A model generated the notes under the pieces. It searched no databases and was not told the origin of the DNA. It saw only the letters and a list, made by a program, of their open reading frames with translations. A stretch of 64,000 nucleotides of DNA from Heligmosomoides polygyrus polygyrus (Eukaryota; Nematoda; Chromadorea; Rhabditida; Heligmosomidae): the NCBI GenBank assembly GCA_947396885.1, contig OX377206.1, forward strand, positions 48,591,631 through 48,655,630, given 5' to 3'. Below are positions 24,632 through 37,923 of this stretch, one piece after another. The translations under genes were made by a program, and so were the position numbers. Positions within the stretch are counted from its first letter, which is position 1. Every line of letters begins with the position of its first letter.

Positions 24632-25881
24632 GTTGGACGACGTCTACGGCACTTCTTTTAAATCCCTACGCAGGTTGAACGACGTCTCGACAAGTCTTCT
24701 AAATCGCGACGCACGTTGGACGATGTCTGCGGCACGACTTCTGAATGCCGGCGAAGGTTGGATGACGTCTGCGGCAGGTCTTCTGAATGCCGGCGCACGT
24801 TGAACGACGTCTGCGGCAGGTCTTGTGAATGCCGGCGCACGTTGAATGACGTCTGCGGCACACCTTCTAAATCACGACGCACGGGCACGTCTTCTAAGTC
24901 GCGACGCACGTTGGACGACGTCTGCGGCACGTCTTCTAAATCGCGACGCACGTTGGACGATGTCTGCGGCAGGTCTTCTGAATGCCGGCGCACGTTGAGC
25001 GACGTCTGCGGCACATCTTCTAAACCGCGACGCAGTTGAACGATGTCTGCGGCACATCTTCTAAATCGCGACGCACGGGCACGTCTTCTAAATCGCGACG
25101 CACGTTGGACGACGTCTGCGGCACTTCTTTTAAGTCGCGACGCACGTTGGACGATGTCTGCGGCAGGTCTTCTAAATCACGACGCACGGGCACGTCTTCT
25201 AAGTCGCGACGCACGTTGGACGACGTCTGCGGCACATCTTCTAAACCGCGACGCACGTTCAACGATGTCTGCGGCACATCTTCTAAATCGCGACGCAGGT
25301 TGAACGACGTCTTCGACACGTCTTTTAAACGCAACGCACGGGCACGTCTTCTAAATCGCGACGCACGTTGGACGATGTCTGCGGCAGGTCTTCTAAATCG
25401 CGACGCACGTTGGACGACGTCTGCGGCAGGTCTTCTAAATCGCGACGCACGTTGGACGATGTCTGCGGCAGGTCTTCTGAATCGCGACGAACGTTGGACG
25501 ATGTCTGCGGCACATCTTCTAAACCGCGACGCACGTTGAACGACGTCTGCGGCACATCTTCTAAAGCGCGACGCACGGGCACGTCTTCTAAATCGCGACG
25601 CACGTTGGACGATCTCTGCGGCAGGTCTTCTGAATGCCGGCGCACGTTGGACGACGTCTACGGCACTTCTTTTAAATCCCTACGCAGGTTGAACGACGTC
25701 TCGACAAGTCTTCTAAATCGCGACGCAGGTTGAACGACGTCTTCGACACGTCTTCTAAAGCGCAACGCACGGGCACGTCTTCTAAATCGCGACGCAAGTT
25801 GGACGATGTCTGCGGCAGGTATTCTAAATCGCGACGCACGTTGGACGACGTCTGCGGCACTTCTTTTAAATCCCTACGCAG
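23762..25881. repeat. D/F-like segment closing the super-repeat
   Basis: From here the C-specific markers are absent and monomers typical of the right-hand half appear: TAAGTCGCGAC, AGGTCTTGTGAATG, GACGCAGTTGAAC and TCTTTTAAACGCAACG. Positions 24,489-25,480 recur at 29,931-30,922 and begin the 4.0-kb D unit, so D probably grew from this segment. Confidence 0.75.
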
Positions 25882-28800
25882 GTTGAGCGACGTCTGCGGC
25901 ACATCTTCTAAATCGCGGCGCACGTTGAACGACGTCTGCGGCACATCTTCTAAATCGCGACGCACGGGCACGTCTTCTAAATAGCAAAGCACGTTGGACG
26001 ATTTCTGCGGCAGGTCTTCTGAATGCCGGCGCACGTTGAGCGACGTCTGCGGCACATCTTCTAAATCGCGACGCACGTTGGACGACGTCTGCGGCACGTC
26101 TTCTGAATGCCGGCGCGGCGCAGGTTGGACGACGTCTGCGGCACGTCTTCTGAATCCCGACGCACGTTGAGCGACGTCTGCGGCACATCTTCTAAATCGC
26201 GGCGCACGTTGAACGACGTCTGCGGCACATCTTCTAAATCGCGACGCACGCGCACGTCTTCTAAATCGCGGCGCACGTTGGACGACGTTTGCGGCACGTC
26301 TTCTAAATGGCGACGCACGTTGGACGATGTCTGCGGCACATCTTCTAAACAGCGACGCACGTTGAACGATATCTGCGGCACGACTTCTGAATGCCGGCGA
26401 AGGTTGGACTACGTCTTCGGCACGTCTTCTGAATGCCGGCGCAGGTTGGACGACGTCTGCGGCAGGTCTTCAGAATGCCGGCGCACGTTGAACGACGTCT
26501 GCGGCACGTCTTCCAAATCGCGACGCACGTTGGGCGATGTCTGCGGCACGTCTTCTAAATCGCGACGCACGGGCACGTCTTCTAAATCGCGACGCACGTA
26601 GGACGATGTCTGCGGCAGGTCTTCTGAATGCCGGCGCACGTTGAGCGACGTCTGCCTCACATCTTCTAAACCGCGACGCACGCTGAACGATGTCTGCGGC
26701 ACATCTTCTAAAGCGCGACGCACGGGCACGTCTCCTAAATCGCGACGCACGTTGGACGACGTCTGCGTCACGACTTCTCAATGCCGGCGAAGGTTGGACG
26801 ACGTCTGCGGCAGGTCTTCTGAATGCCGGCGCACGTTGAACGACGTCTGCGGCACATCTTCTAAACCGCGACGCACGTTGAACGATGTCTGCTACACATC
26901 TTCTAAAGCGCGACGCACGGGCACATCTTCTAAACCGCGACGCACGCTCAACGATGTCTGCGGCACATCTTCTAAACAGCGACGCACGTTGAACGATATC
27001 TGCGGCACGACTTCTGAATGCCGGCGAAGGTTGGACGACGTCTTCGGCACGTCTTCTGAATGCCGGCGCAGGTTGGACGACGTCTGCGACACGTCTTCTA
27101 AATTGCGACGCACGTTGGACGACGTCTGCGGCACTTCTTTTAAATCCCGACGCAAGTTGGACGATGTCTGCGGCAGGTATTCTAAATCGCGACGCACGTT
27201 GGACGACGTCTGCGGCACTTCTTTTAAATCCCTACGCAGGTTGAACGACGTCTGCGGCACATCTTCTAAATCGCGACGCACGGGCACGTCTTCTAAATAG
27301 CAACGCACGTTGGACGATTTCTGCGGCAGGTCTTCTGAATGCCGGCGCACGTTGAGCGACGTCTGCGGCACATCTTCTAAATCGCGACGCAGGTTGAACG
27401 ACGTCTTCGACACGTCTTCTAAAGCGCAACGCACGGGCACGTCTTCTAAATCGCGACGCACGTTGGACGATGTCTGCGGCAGGTCTTCTAAATCGCGACG
27501 CACGGGCACGTCTTCTAAACCGCGGCGCACGTTGGACGACGTTTGCGGCACGTCTTCTAAATGGCGACGCACGTTGGACGACGTCTTCGTCACGTCTTCT
27601 GAATGCCGACGAAGGTTGGACGACGTCTGCGACACGTCTTCTAAATTGCGACGCACGTTGGACGACGTCTGCGGCACTTCTTTTAAATCCCGACGCAAGT
27701 TGGACGATGTCTGCGGCAGGTATTCTAAATCGCGACGCACGTTGGACGACGTCTGCGGCACTTCTTTTAAATCCCTACGCAGGTTGAACGACGTCTGCGG
27801 CACATCTTCTAAATCGCGACGCACGGGCACGTCTTCTAAATAGCAACGCACGTTGGACGATTTCTGCGGCAGGTCTTCTGAATGCCGGCGCACGTTGAGC
27901 GACGTCTGCGGCACATCTTCTAAATCGCGGCGCACGTTGAACGACGTCTGCGGCACATCTTCTAAATCGCGACGCACGGGCACGTCTTCTAAATAGCAAA
28001 GCACGTTGGACGATTTCTGCGGCAGGTCTTCTGAATGCCGGCGCACGTTGAGCGACGTCTGCGGCACATCTTCTAAATCGCGACGCACGTTGGACGACGT
28101 CTGCGGCACGTCTTCTGAATGCCGGCGCGGCGCAGGTTGGACGACGTCTGCGGCACGTCTTCTGAATCCCGACGCACGTTGAGCGACGTCTGCGGCACAT
28201 CTTCTAAATCGCGGCGTACGTTGAACGACGTCTGCGGCACATCTTCTAAATCGCGACGCACGCGCACGTCTTCTAAATCGCGGCGCACGTTGGACGACGT
28301 TTGCGGCACGTCTTCTAAATGGCGACGCACGTTGGACGATGTCTGCGGCACATCTTCTAAACAGCGACGCACGTTGAACGATATCTGCGGCACGACTTCT
28401 GAATGCCGGCGAAGGTTGGACTACGTCTTCGGCACGTCTTCTGAATGCCGGCGCAGGTTGGACGACGTCTGCGGCAGGTCTTCAGAATGCCGGCGCACGT
28501 TGAACGACGTCTGCGGCACGTCTTCCAAATCGCGACGCACGTTGGGCGATGTCTGCGGCACGTCTTCTAAATCGCGACGCACGGGCACGTCTTCTAAATC
28601 GCGACGCACGTAGGACGATGTCTGCGGCAGGTCTTCTGAATGCCGGCGCACGTTGAGCGACGTCTGCCTCACATCTTCTAAACCGCGACGCACGCTGAAC
28701 GATGTCTGCGGCACATCTTCTAAAGCGCGACGCACGGGCACGTCTCCTAAATCGCGACGCACGTTGGACGACGTCTGCGTCACGACTTCTCAATGCCGGC

Positions 28801-30922
28801 GAAGGTTGGACGACGTCTGCGGCAGGTCTTCTGAATGCCGGCGCACGTTGAACGACGTCTGCGGCACATCTTCTAAACCGCGACGCACGTTGAACGATGT
28901 CTGCGGCACATCTTCTAAAGCGCGACGCACGGGCACGTCTTCTAAATCGCGACGCACGTTGGACGACGTCTGCGGCACATCTTCTAAACCGCGACGCACG
29001 CTCAACGATGTCTGCGGCACATCTTCTAAACAGCGACGCACGTTGAACGATATCTGCGGCACGACTTCTGAATGCCGGCGAAGGTTGGACGACGTCTTCG
29101 GCACGTCTTCTGAATGCCGGCGCAGGTTGGACGACGTCTGCGACACGTCTTCTAAATTGCGACGCACGTTGGACGACGTCTGCGGCACTTCTTTTAAATC
29201 CCGACGCAAGTTGGACGATGTCTGCGGCAGGTATTCTAAATCGCGACGCACGTTGGACGACGTCTGCGGCACTTCTTTTAAATCCCTACGCAGGTTGAAC
29301 GACGTCTGCGGCACATCTTCTAAATCGCGACGCACGGGCACGTCTTCTAAATAGCAACGCACGTTGGACGATTTCTGCGGCAGGTCTTCTGAATGCCGGC
29401 GCACGTTGAGCGACGTCTGCGGCACATCTTCTAAATCGCGACGCAGGTTGAACGACGTCTTCGACACGTCTTCTAAAGCGCAACGCACGGGCACGTCTTC
29501 TAAATCGCGACGCACGTTGGACGATGTCTGCGGCAGGTCTTCTAAATCGCGACGCACGTTGGACGACGTCTGCGGCAGGTCTTCTAAATCGCGACGCACG
29601 TTGGACGATGTCTGCGGCACGACTTCTGAATGCCGGCGAAGGTTGGACGACGTCTGCGGCACGTCCTCTGAATGCCGGCGCACGTTGGACGACGTCTGCG
29701 GCACTTCTTTTAAATCCCTACGCAGGTTGAAGGACGTCTTCGGCACGTCTTCTAAATCGCGACGAACGTTGGACGATATCTGCGGCACATCTTCTAAACC
29801 GCGACGCACGATGAACGACGTCTGCGGCACATCTTCTAAAGCGCGACGCACGGGCACGTCTTCTAAATCGCGACGCACGTTGGACGATCTCTGCGGCAGG
29901 TCTTCTAAATCGCGACGCACGTTGAGCGACGTCTGCGGCACATCTTCTAAACCGCGACGCACGTTGAACGACGTCTGCGGCACATCTTCTAAAGCGCGAC
30001 GCACGGGCACGTCTTCTAAATCGCGACGCACGTTGGACGATCTCTGCGGCAGGTCTTCTGAATGCCGGCGCACGTTGGACGACGTCTACGGCACTTCTTT
30101 TAAATCCCTACGCAGGTTGAACGACGTCTCGACAAGTCTTCTAAATCGCGACGCACGTTGGACGATGTCTGCGGCACGACTTCTGAATGCCGGCGAAGGT
30201 TGGATGACGTCTGCGGCAGGTCTTCTGAATGCCGGCGCACGTTGAACGACGTCTGCGGCAGGTCTTGTGAATGCCGGCGCACGTTGAATGACGTCTGCGG
30301 CACACCTTCTAAATCACGACGCACGGGCACGTCTTCTAAGTCGCGACGCACGTTGGACGACGTCTGCGGCACGTCTTCTAAATCGCGACGCACGTTGGAC
30401 GATGTCTGCGGCAGGTCTTCTGAATGCCGGCGCACGTTGAGCGACGTCTGCGGCACATCTTCTAAACCGCGACGCAGTTGAACGATGTCTGCGGCACATC
30501 TTCTAAATCGCGACGCACGGGCACGTCTTCTAAATCGCGACGCACGTTGGACGACGTCTGCGGCACTTCTTTTAAGTCGCGACGCACGTTGGACGATGTC
30601 TGCGGCAGGTCTTCTAAATCACGACGCACGGGCACGTCTTCTAAGTCGCGACGCACGTTGGACGACGTCTGCGGCACATCTTCTAAACCGCGACGCACGT
30701 TCAACGATGTCTGCGGCACATCTTCTAAATCGCGACGCAGGTTGAACGACGTCTTCGACACGTCTTTTAAACGCAACGCACGGGCACGTCTTCTAAATCG
30801 CGACGCACGTTGGACGATGTCTGCGGCAGGTCTTCTAAATCGCGACGCACGTTGGACGACGTCTGCGGCAGGTCTTCTAAATCGCGACGCACGTTGGACG
30901 ATGTCTGCGGCAGGTCTTCTGA
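25882..30922. repeat. 5,679-bp super-repeat, copy 2 (237 bp shorter)
   Basis: The offset to copy 1 is 5,679 up to about 29,911, then 5,442 from 29,931 to 30,922. The change is a 237-bp loss relative to 24,232-24,488. Homology ends at 25,481/30,923, where GAATCGCGACG and GAATGCCGGCG part. Confidence 0.85.
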
Positions 30923-33900
30923 ATGCCGGCGCACGTTGGACGACGTCTACGGCACTTTTTTTAAATCCCTACGCAGGTTGAACGACGTCTTCGACACGTC
31001 TTCTAAAGCGCAACGCACGGGCACGTCTTCTAAATCGCGACGCACGTTGGACGATGTCTGCGTCAGGTCTTCTAAATCGCGACGCACGTTGGACGACGTC
31101 TGCGGCAGGTCTTCTAAATCGCGACGCACGTTGGACGATGTCTGCGGCACGACTTCTGAATGCCGGCGAAGGTTGAAGGACGTCTTCGGCACGTCTTCAA
31201 AATCGCGACGAAGGTTGGACGATGTCTGCGGCACATCTTCTAAACCGCGACGCACGTTGAACGACGTCTGCGGCACATCTTCTAAAGCGCGACGCACGGG
31301 CACGTCTTCTAAATCGCGACGCACGTTGGACGACGTCTACGGCACTTCTTTTAAATCCCTACGCAGGTTGAACGACGTCTTCGACACGTCTTCTAAAGCG
31401 CAACGCACGGGCACGTCTTCTAAATCGCGACGCACGTTGGACGACGTCTGCGGCACGTCCTCTGAATGCCGGCGCACGTTGGACGACATCTGCGGCACTT
31501 CTTTTAAATCCCTACGCAGGTTGAAGGACGTCTTCGGCACGTCTTCAAAATCGCGACGAACGTTGAACGACGTCTGCGGCACATCTTCTAAAGCGCGACG
31601 CACGGGCACGTCTTCTAAATCGCGACGCACGTTGGACGATCTCTGCGGCAGGTCTTCTAAATGCCGGCGCACGTTGGACGACGTCTGTGGCACTTCTTTT
31701 AAATCCCTACGCAGGTTGAACGACGTCTCGACAAGTCTTCTAAATCGCGACGCACGTTGGACGACGTCTGCGGCAGGTCTTCTGAATGCCGGCGCACGTT
31801 GAGCGACGTCTGCGGCACATCTTCTAAACCGCGACGCAGTTGAACGATGTCTGCGGCACATCTTCTAAATCGCGACGCACGGGCACGTCTTCTAAATCGC
31901 GACGCACGTTGGACGACGTCTGCGGCACTTCTTTTAAATCCCTACGCAGGTTGAACGACGTCTTCGACACGTCTTCTAAAGCGCAACGCACGGGCACGTC
32001 TTCTAAATCGCGACGCACGTTGGACGATGTCTGCGGCAGGTCTTCTGAATGCCGGCGCACGTTGGACGACGTCTACGGCACATCTTCTAAATCGCGACGC
32101 ACGGGACGTCTTCTAAATCGCGACGCACGTTCGACGATGTCTGCGGCAGGTCTTCTGAATGCCGGCGCACGTTGAGCGACGTCTGCGGCACTTCTTTTAA
32201 ATCCCTACGCAGGTTAAACGACGTCTGCGGCACATCTTCTAAATCGCGACGCACGTTGGACGATCTCTGCGGCAGGTCTTCTGAATGCCGGCGCACGTTG
32301 GACGACGTCTACGGCACTTCTTTTAAATCCCTACGCAGGTTGAACGACGTCTCGACAAGTCTTCTAAATCGCGACGCACGTTGGACGACGTCTGCGGCAC
32401 TTCTTTTAAATCCCTACGCAGGTTGAACGACGTCTTCGACACGTATTCTAAAGCGCAACGCACGGGCACGTCTTCTAAATCGCGACGCACGTTGGACGAT
32501 GTCTGCGGCAGGTCTTCTGAATGCCGGCGCACGTTGGACGACGTCTACGGCACATCTTCTAAATCGCGACGCACGGGACGTCTTCTAAATCGCGACGCAC
32601 GTTCGACGATGTCTGCGGCAGGTCTTCTAAATCGCGACGCACGTTGGACGACGTCTGCGGCAGGTCTTCTAAATCGCGACGCACGTTGGACGATGTCTGC
32701 GGCACGACTTCTGAATGCCGGCGAAGGTTGGACGACGTCTGCGGCACGTCCTCTGAATGCCGGCGCACGTTGGACGACGTCTGCGGCACTTCTTTTAAAT
32801 CCCTACGCAGGTTGAAGGACGTCTTCGGCACGTCTTCTAAATCGCGACGAACGTTGGACGATGTCTGCGGCACATCTTCTAAACCGCGACGCACGTTGAA
32901 CGACGTCTGCGGCACATCTTCTAAAGCGCGACGCACGGGCACGTCTTCTAAATCGCGACGCACGTTGGACGATCTCTGCGGCAGGTCTTCTGAATGCCGG
33001 CGCACGTTGGACGACGTCTACGGCACTTCTTTTAAATCCCTACGCAGGTTGAACGACGTCTTCGACACGTATTCTAAAGCGCAACGCACGGGCACGTCTT
33101 CTAAATCGCGACGCACGTTGGACGATGTCTGCGGCAGGTCTTCTGAATGCCGGCGCACGTTGGACGACGTCTACGGCACATCTTCTAAATCGCGACGCAC
33201 GGGACGTCTTCTAAATCGCGACGCACGTTCGACGATGTCTGCGGCAGGTCTTCTAAATCGCGACGCACGTTGGACGACGTCTGCGGCAGGTCTTCTAAAT
33301 CGCGACGCACGTTGGACGATGTCTGCGGCACGACTTCTGAATGCCGGCGAAGGTTGGACGACGTCTGCGGCACGTCCTCTGAATGCCGGCGCACGTTGGA
33401 CGACGTCTGCGGCACTTCTTTTAAATCCCTACGCAGGTTGAAGGACGTCTCGACAAGTCTTCTAAATCGCGACGCACGTTGGACGACGTCTGCGGCACTT
33501 CTTTTAAATCCCTACGCAGGTTGAACGACGTCTTCGACACGTATTCTAAAGCGCAACGCACGGGCACGTCTTCTAAATCGCGACGCACGTTGGACGATGT
33601 CTGCGGCAGGTCTTCTGAATGCCGGCGCACGTTGGACGACGTCTACGGCACATCTTCTAAATCGCGACGCACGGGACGTCTTCTAAATCGCGACGCACGT
33701 TCGACGATGTCTGCGGCAGGTCTTCTAAATCGCGACGCACGTTGGACGACGTCTGCGGCAGGTCTTCTAAATCGCGACGCACGTTGGACGATGTCTGCGG
33801 CACGACTTCTGAATGCCGGCGAAGGTTGGACGACGTCTGCGGCACGTCCTCTGAATGCCGGCGCACGTTGGACGACGTCTGCGGCACTTCTTTTAAATCC

Positions 33901-33960
33901 CTACGCAGGTTGAAGGACGTCTTCGGCACGTCTTCTAAATCGCGACGAACGTTGGACGAT
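29931..33960. repeat. 4.0-kb higher-order repeat D, copy 1
   Basis: It matches 33,961 onward at an offset of 4,030. It is marked by AGGTCTTGTGAATG, GACGCAGTTGAAC, CTTTTTTTTAAATCC, TGCGTCAGGTC, GACGACATCTGC and CTGTGGCAC variants, each present once per copy. Its right part contains an extra internal duplication. Confidence 0.85.
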
Positions 33961-34158
33961 GTCTGCGGCACATCTTCTAAACCGCGACGCACGTTGAACG
34001 ACGTCTGCGGCACATCTTCTAAAGCGCGACGCACGGGCACGTCTTCTAAATCGCGACGCACGTTGGACGATCTCTGCGGCAGGTCTTCTGAATGCCGGCG
34101 CACGTTGGACGACGTCTACGGCACTTCTTTTAAATCCCTACGCAGGTTGAACGACGTC
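32346..34158. repeat. 1,098-bp-spaced duplication in D copy 1
   Basis: 32,346-33,060 matches 33,444-34,158. A further offset of 626 links about 32,410-32,820 with 33,036-33,446, so this stretch records at least two overlapping events absent from D copies 2 and 3. Confidence 0.75.
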
Positions 34159-37100
34159 TCGACAAGTCTTCTAAATCGCGACGCACGTTGGACGATGTCT
34201 GCGGCACGACTTCTGAATGCCGGCGAAGGTTGGATGACGTCTGCGGCAGGTCTTCTGAATGCCGGCGCACGTTGAACGACGTCTGCGGCAGGTCTTGTGA
34301 ATGCCGGCGCACGTTGAATGACGTCTGCGGCACACCTTCTAAATCACGACGCACGGGCACGTCTTCTAAGTCGCGACGCACGTTGGACGACGTCTGCGGC
34401 ACGTCTTCTAAATCGCGACGCACGTTGGACGATGTCTGCGGCAGGTCTTCTGAATGCCGGCGCACGTTGAGCGACGTCTGCGGCACATCTTCTAAACCGC
34501 GACGCAGTTGAACGATGTCTGCGGCACATCTTCTAAATCGCGACGCACGGGCACGTCTTCTAAATCGCGACGCACGTTGGACGACGTCTGCGGCACTTCT
34601 TTTAAGTCGCGACGCACGTTGGACGATGTCTGCGGCAGGTCTTCTAAATCACGACGCACGGGCACGTCTTCTAAGTCGCGACGCACGTTGGACGACGTCT
34701 GCGGCACATCTTCTAAACCGCGACGCACGTTCAACGATGTCTGCGGCACATCTTCTAAATCGCGACGCAGGTTGAACGACGTCTTCGACACGTCTTTTAA
34801 ACGCAACGCACGGGCACGTCTTCTAAATCGCGACGCACGTTGGACGATGTCTGCGGCAGGTCTTCTAAATCGCGACGCACGTTGGACGACGTCTGCGGCA
34901 GGTCTTCTAAATCGCGACGCACGTTGGACGATGTCTGCGGCAGGTCTTCTGAATGCCGGCGCACGTTGGACGACGTCTACGGCACTTTTTTTAAATCCCT
35001 ACGCAGGTTGAACGACGTCTTCGACACGTCTTCTAAAGCGCAACGCACGGGCACGTCTTCTAAATCGCGACGCACGTTGGACGATGTCTGCGTCAGGTCT
35101 TCTAAATCGCGACGCACGTTGGACGACGTCTGCGGCAGGTCTTCTAAATCGCGACGCACGTTGGACGATGTCTGCGGCACGACTTCTGAATGCCGGCGAA
35201 GGTTGAAGGACGTCTTCGGCACGTCTTCAAAATCGCGACGAAGGTTGGACGATGTCTGCGGCACATCTTCTAAACCGCGACGCACGTTGAACGACGTCTG
35301 CGGCACATCTTCTAAAGCGCGACGCACGGGCACGTCTTCTAAATCGCGACGCACGTTGGACGACGTCTACGGCACTTCTTTTAAATCCCTACGCAGGTTG
35401 AACGACGTCTTCGACACGTCTTCTAAAGCGCAACGCACGGGCACGTCTTCTAAATCGCGACGCACGTTGGACGACGTCTGCGGCACGTCCTCTGAATGCC
35501 GGCGCACGTTGGACGACATCTGCGGCACTTCTTTTAAATCCCTACGCAGGTTGAAGGACGTCTTCGGCACGTCTTCAAAATCGCGACGAACGTTGAACGA
35601 CGTCTGCGGCACATCTTCTAAAGCGCGACGCACGGGCACGTCTTCTAAATCGCGACGCACGTTGGACGATCTCTGCGGCAGGTCTTCTAAATGCCGGCGC
35701 ACGTTGGACGACGTCTGTGGCACTTCTTTTAAATCCCTACGCAGGTTGAACGACGTCTCGACAAGTCTTCTAAATCGCGACGCACGTTGGACGACGTCTG
35801 CGGCAGGTCTTCTGAATGCCGGCGCACGTTGAGCGACGTCTGCGGCACATCTTCTAAACCGCGACGCAGTTGAACGATGTCTGCGGCACATCTTCTAAAT
35901 CGCGACGCACGGGCACGTCTTCTAAATCGCGACGCACGTTGGACGACGTCTGCGGCACTTCTTTTAAATCCCTACGCAGGTTGAACGACGTCTTCGACAC
36001 GTCTTCTAAAGCGCAACGCACGGGCACGTCTTCTAAATCGCGACGCACGTTGGACGATGTCTGCGGCAGGTCTTCTGAATGCCGGCGCACGTTGGACGAC
36101 GTCTACGGCACATCTTCTAAATCGCGACGCACGGGACGTCTTCTAAATCGCGACGCACGTTCGACGATGTCTGCGGCAGGTCTTCTGAATGCCGGCGCAC
36201 GTTGAGCGACGTCTGCGGCACTTCTTTTAAATCCCTACGCAGGTTAAACGACGTCTGCGGCACATCTTCTAAATCGCGACGCACGTTGGACGATCTCTGC
36301 GGCAGGTCTTCTGAATGCCGGCGCACGTTGGACGACGTCTACGGCACTTCTTTTAAATCCCTACGCAGGTTGAACGACGTCTCGACAAGTCTTCTAAATC
36401 GCGACGCACGTTGGACGACGTCTGCGGCACTTCTTTTAAATCCCTACGCAGGTTGAACGACGTCTTCGACACGTATTCTAAAGCGCAACGCACGGGCACG
36501 TCTTCTAAATCGCGACGCACGTTGGACGATGTCTGCGGCAGGTCTTCTGAATGCCGGCGCACGTTGGACGACGTCTACGGCACATCTTCTAAATCGCGAC
36601 GCACGGGACGTCTTCTAAATCGCGACGCACGTTCGACGATGTCTGCGGCAGGTCTTCTAAATCGCGACGCACGTTGGACGACGTCTGCGGCAGGTCTTCT
36701 AAATCGCGACGCACGTTGGACGATGTCTGCGGCACGACTTCTGAATGCCGGCGAAGGTTGGACGACGTCTGCGGCACGTCCTCTGAATGCCGGCGCACGT
36801 TGGACGACGTCTGCGGCACTTCTTTTAAATCCCTACGCAGGTTGAAGGACGTCTTCGGCACGTCTTCTAAATCGCGACGAACGTTGGACGATGTCTGCGG
36901 CACATCTTCTAAACCGCGACGCACGTTGAACGACGTCTGCGGCACATCTTCTAAAGCGCGACGCACGGGCACGTCTTCTAAATCGCGACGCACGTTGGAC
37001 GATCTCTGCGGCAGGTCTTCTAAATCGCGACGCACGTTGAGCGACGTCTGCGGCACACCTTCTAAACCGCGACGCACGTTGAACGACGTCTGCGGCACAT

Positions 37101-37923
37101 CTTCTAAAGCGCGACGCACGGGCACGTCTTCTAAATCGCGACGCACGTTCGACGATGTCTGCGGCAGGTCTTCTGAATGCCGGCGCACGTTGAGCGACGT
37201 CTGCGGCACTTCTTTTAAATCCCTACGCAGGTTAAACGACGTCTGCGGCACATCTTCTAAATCGCGACGCACGTTGGACGATCTCTGCGGCAGGTCCTCT
37301 GAATGCCGGCGCACGTTGGACGACGTCTGCGGCACTTCTTTTAAATCCCTACGCAGGTTGAAGGACGTCTTCGGCACGTCTTCTAAATCGCGACGCACGT
37401 TGGACGATCTCTGCGGCAGGTCTTCTGAATGCCGGCGCACGTTGGACGACGTCTACGGCACTTCTTTTAAATCCCTACGCAGGTTGAACGACGTCTTCGA
37501 CACGTATTCTAAAGCGCAACGCACGGGCACGTCTTCTAAATCGCGACGCACGTTGGACGATGTCTGCGGCAGGTCTTCTGAATGCCGGCGCACGTTGGAC
37601 GACGTCTACGGCACATCTTCTAAATCGCGACGCACGGGACGTCTTCTAAATCGCGACGCACGTTCGACGATGTCTGCGGCAGGTCTTCTAAATCGCGACG
37701 CACGTTGGACGACGTCTGCGGCAGGTCTTCTAAATCGCGACGCACGTTGGACGATGTCTGCGGCACGACTTCTGAATGCCGGCGAAGGTTGGACGACGTC
37801 TGCGGCACGTCCTCTGAATGCCGGCGCACGTTGGACGACGTCTGCGGCACTTCTTTTAAATCCCTACGCAGGTTGAAGGACGTCTTCGGCACGTCTTCTA
37901 AATCGCGACGAACGTTGGACGAT
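33961..37923. repeat. 4.0-kb higher-order repeat D, copy 2
   Basis: The next copy follows at an offset of 3,963, and all the D-private variants recur. Its last kilobase differs from copy 1: it lacks the 1,098-bp-spaced pair and instead carries TTCGACGATG and AGGTCCTCTGAATG monomers near 37,149 and 37,292. Confidence 0.85.

Larger units (their letters stand above)
20203..25881. repeat. 5,679-bp super-repeat, copy 1
   Basis: It aligns with 25,882 onward at an offset of 5,679. It holds two C-specific stretches (from 20,428 and from 22,440) plus a D/F-like segment after 23,762. Left of 20,203 the neighbours differ. Confidence 0.85.
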
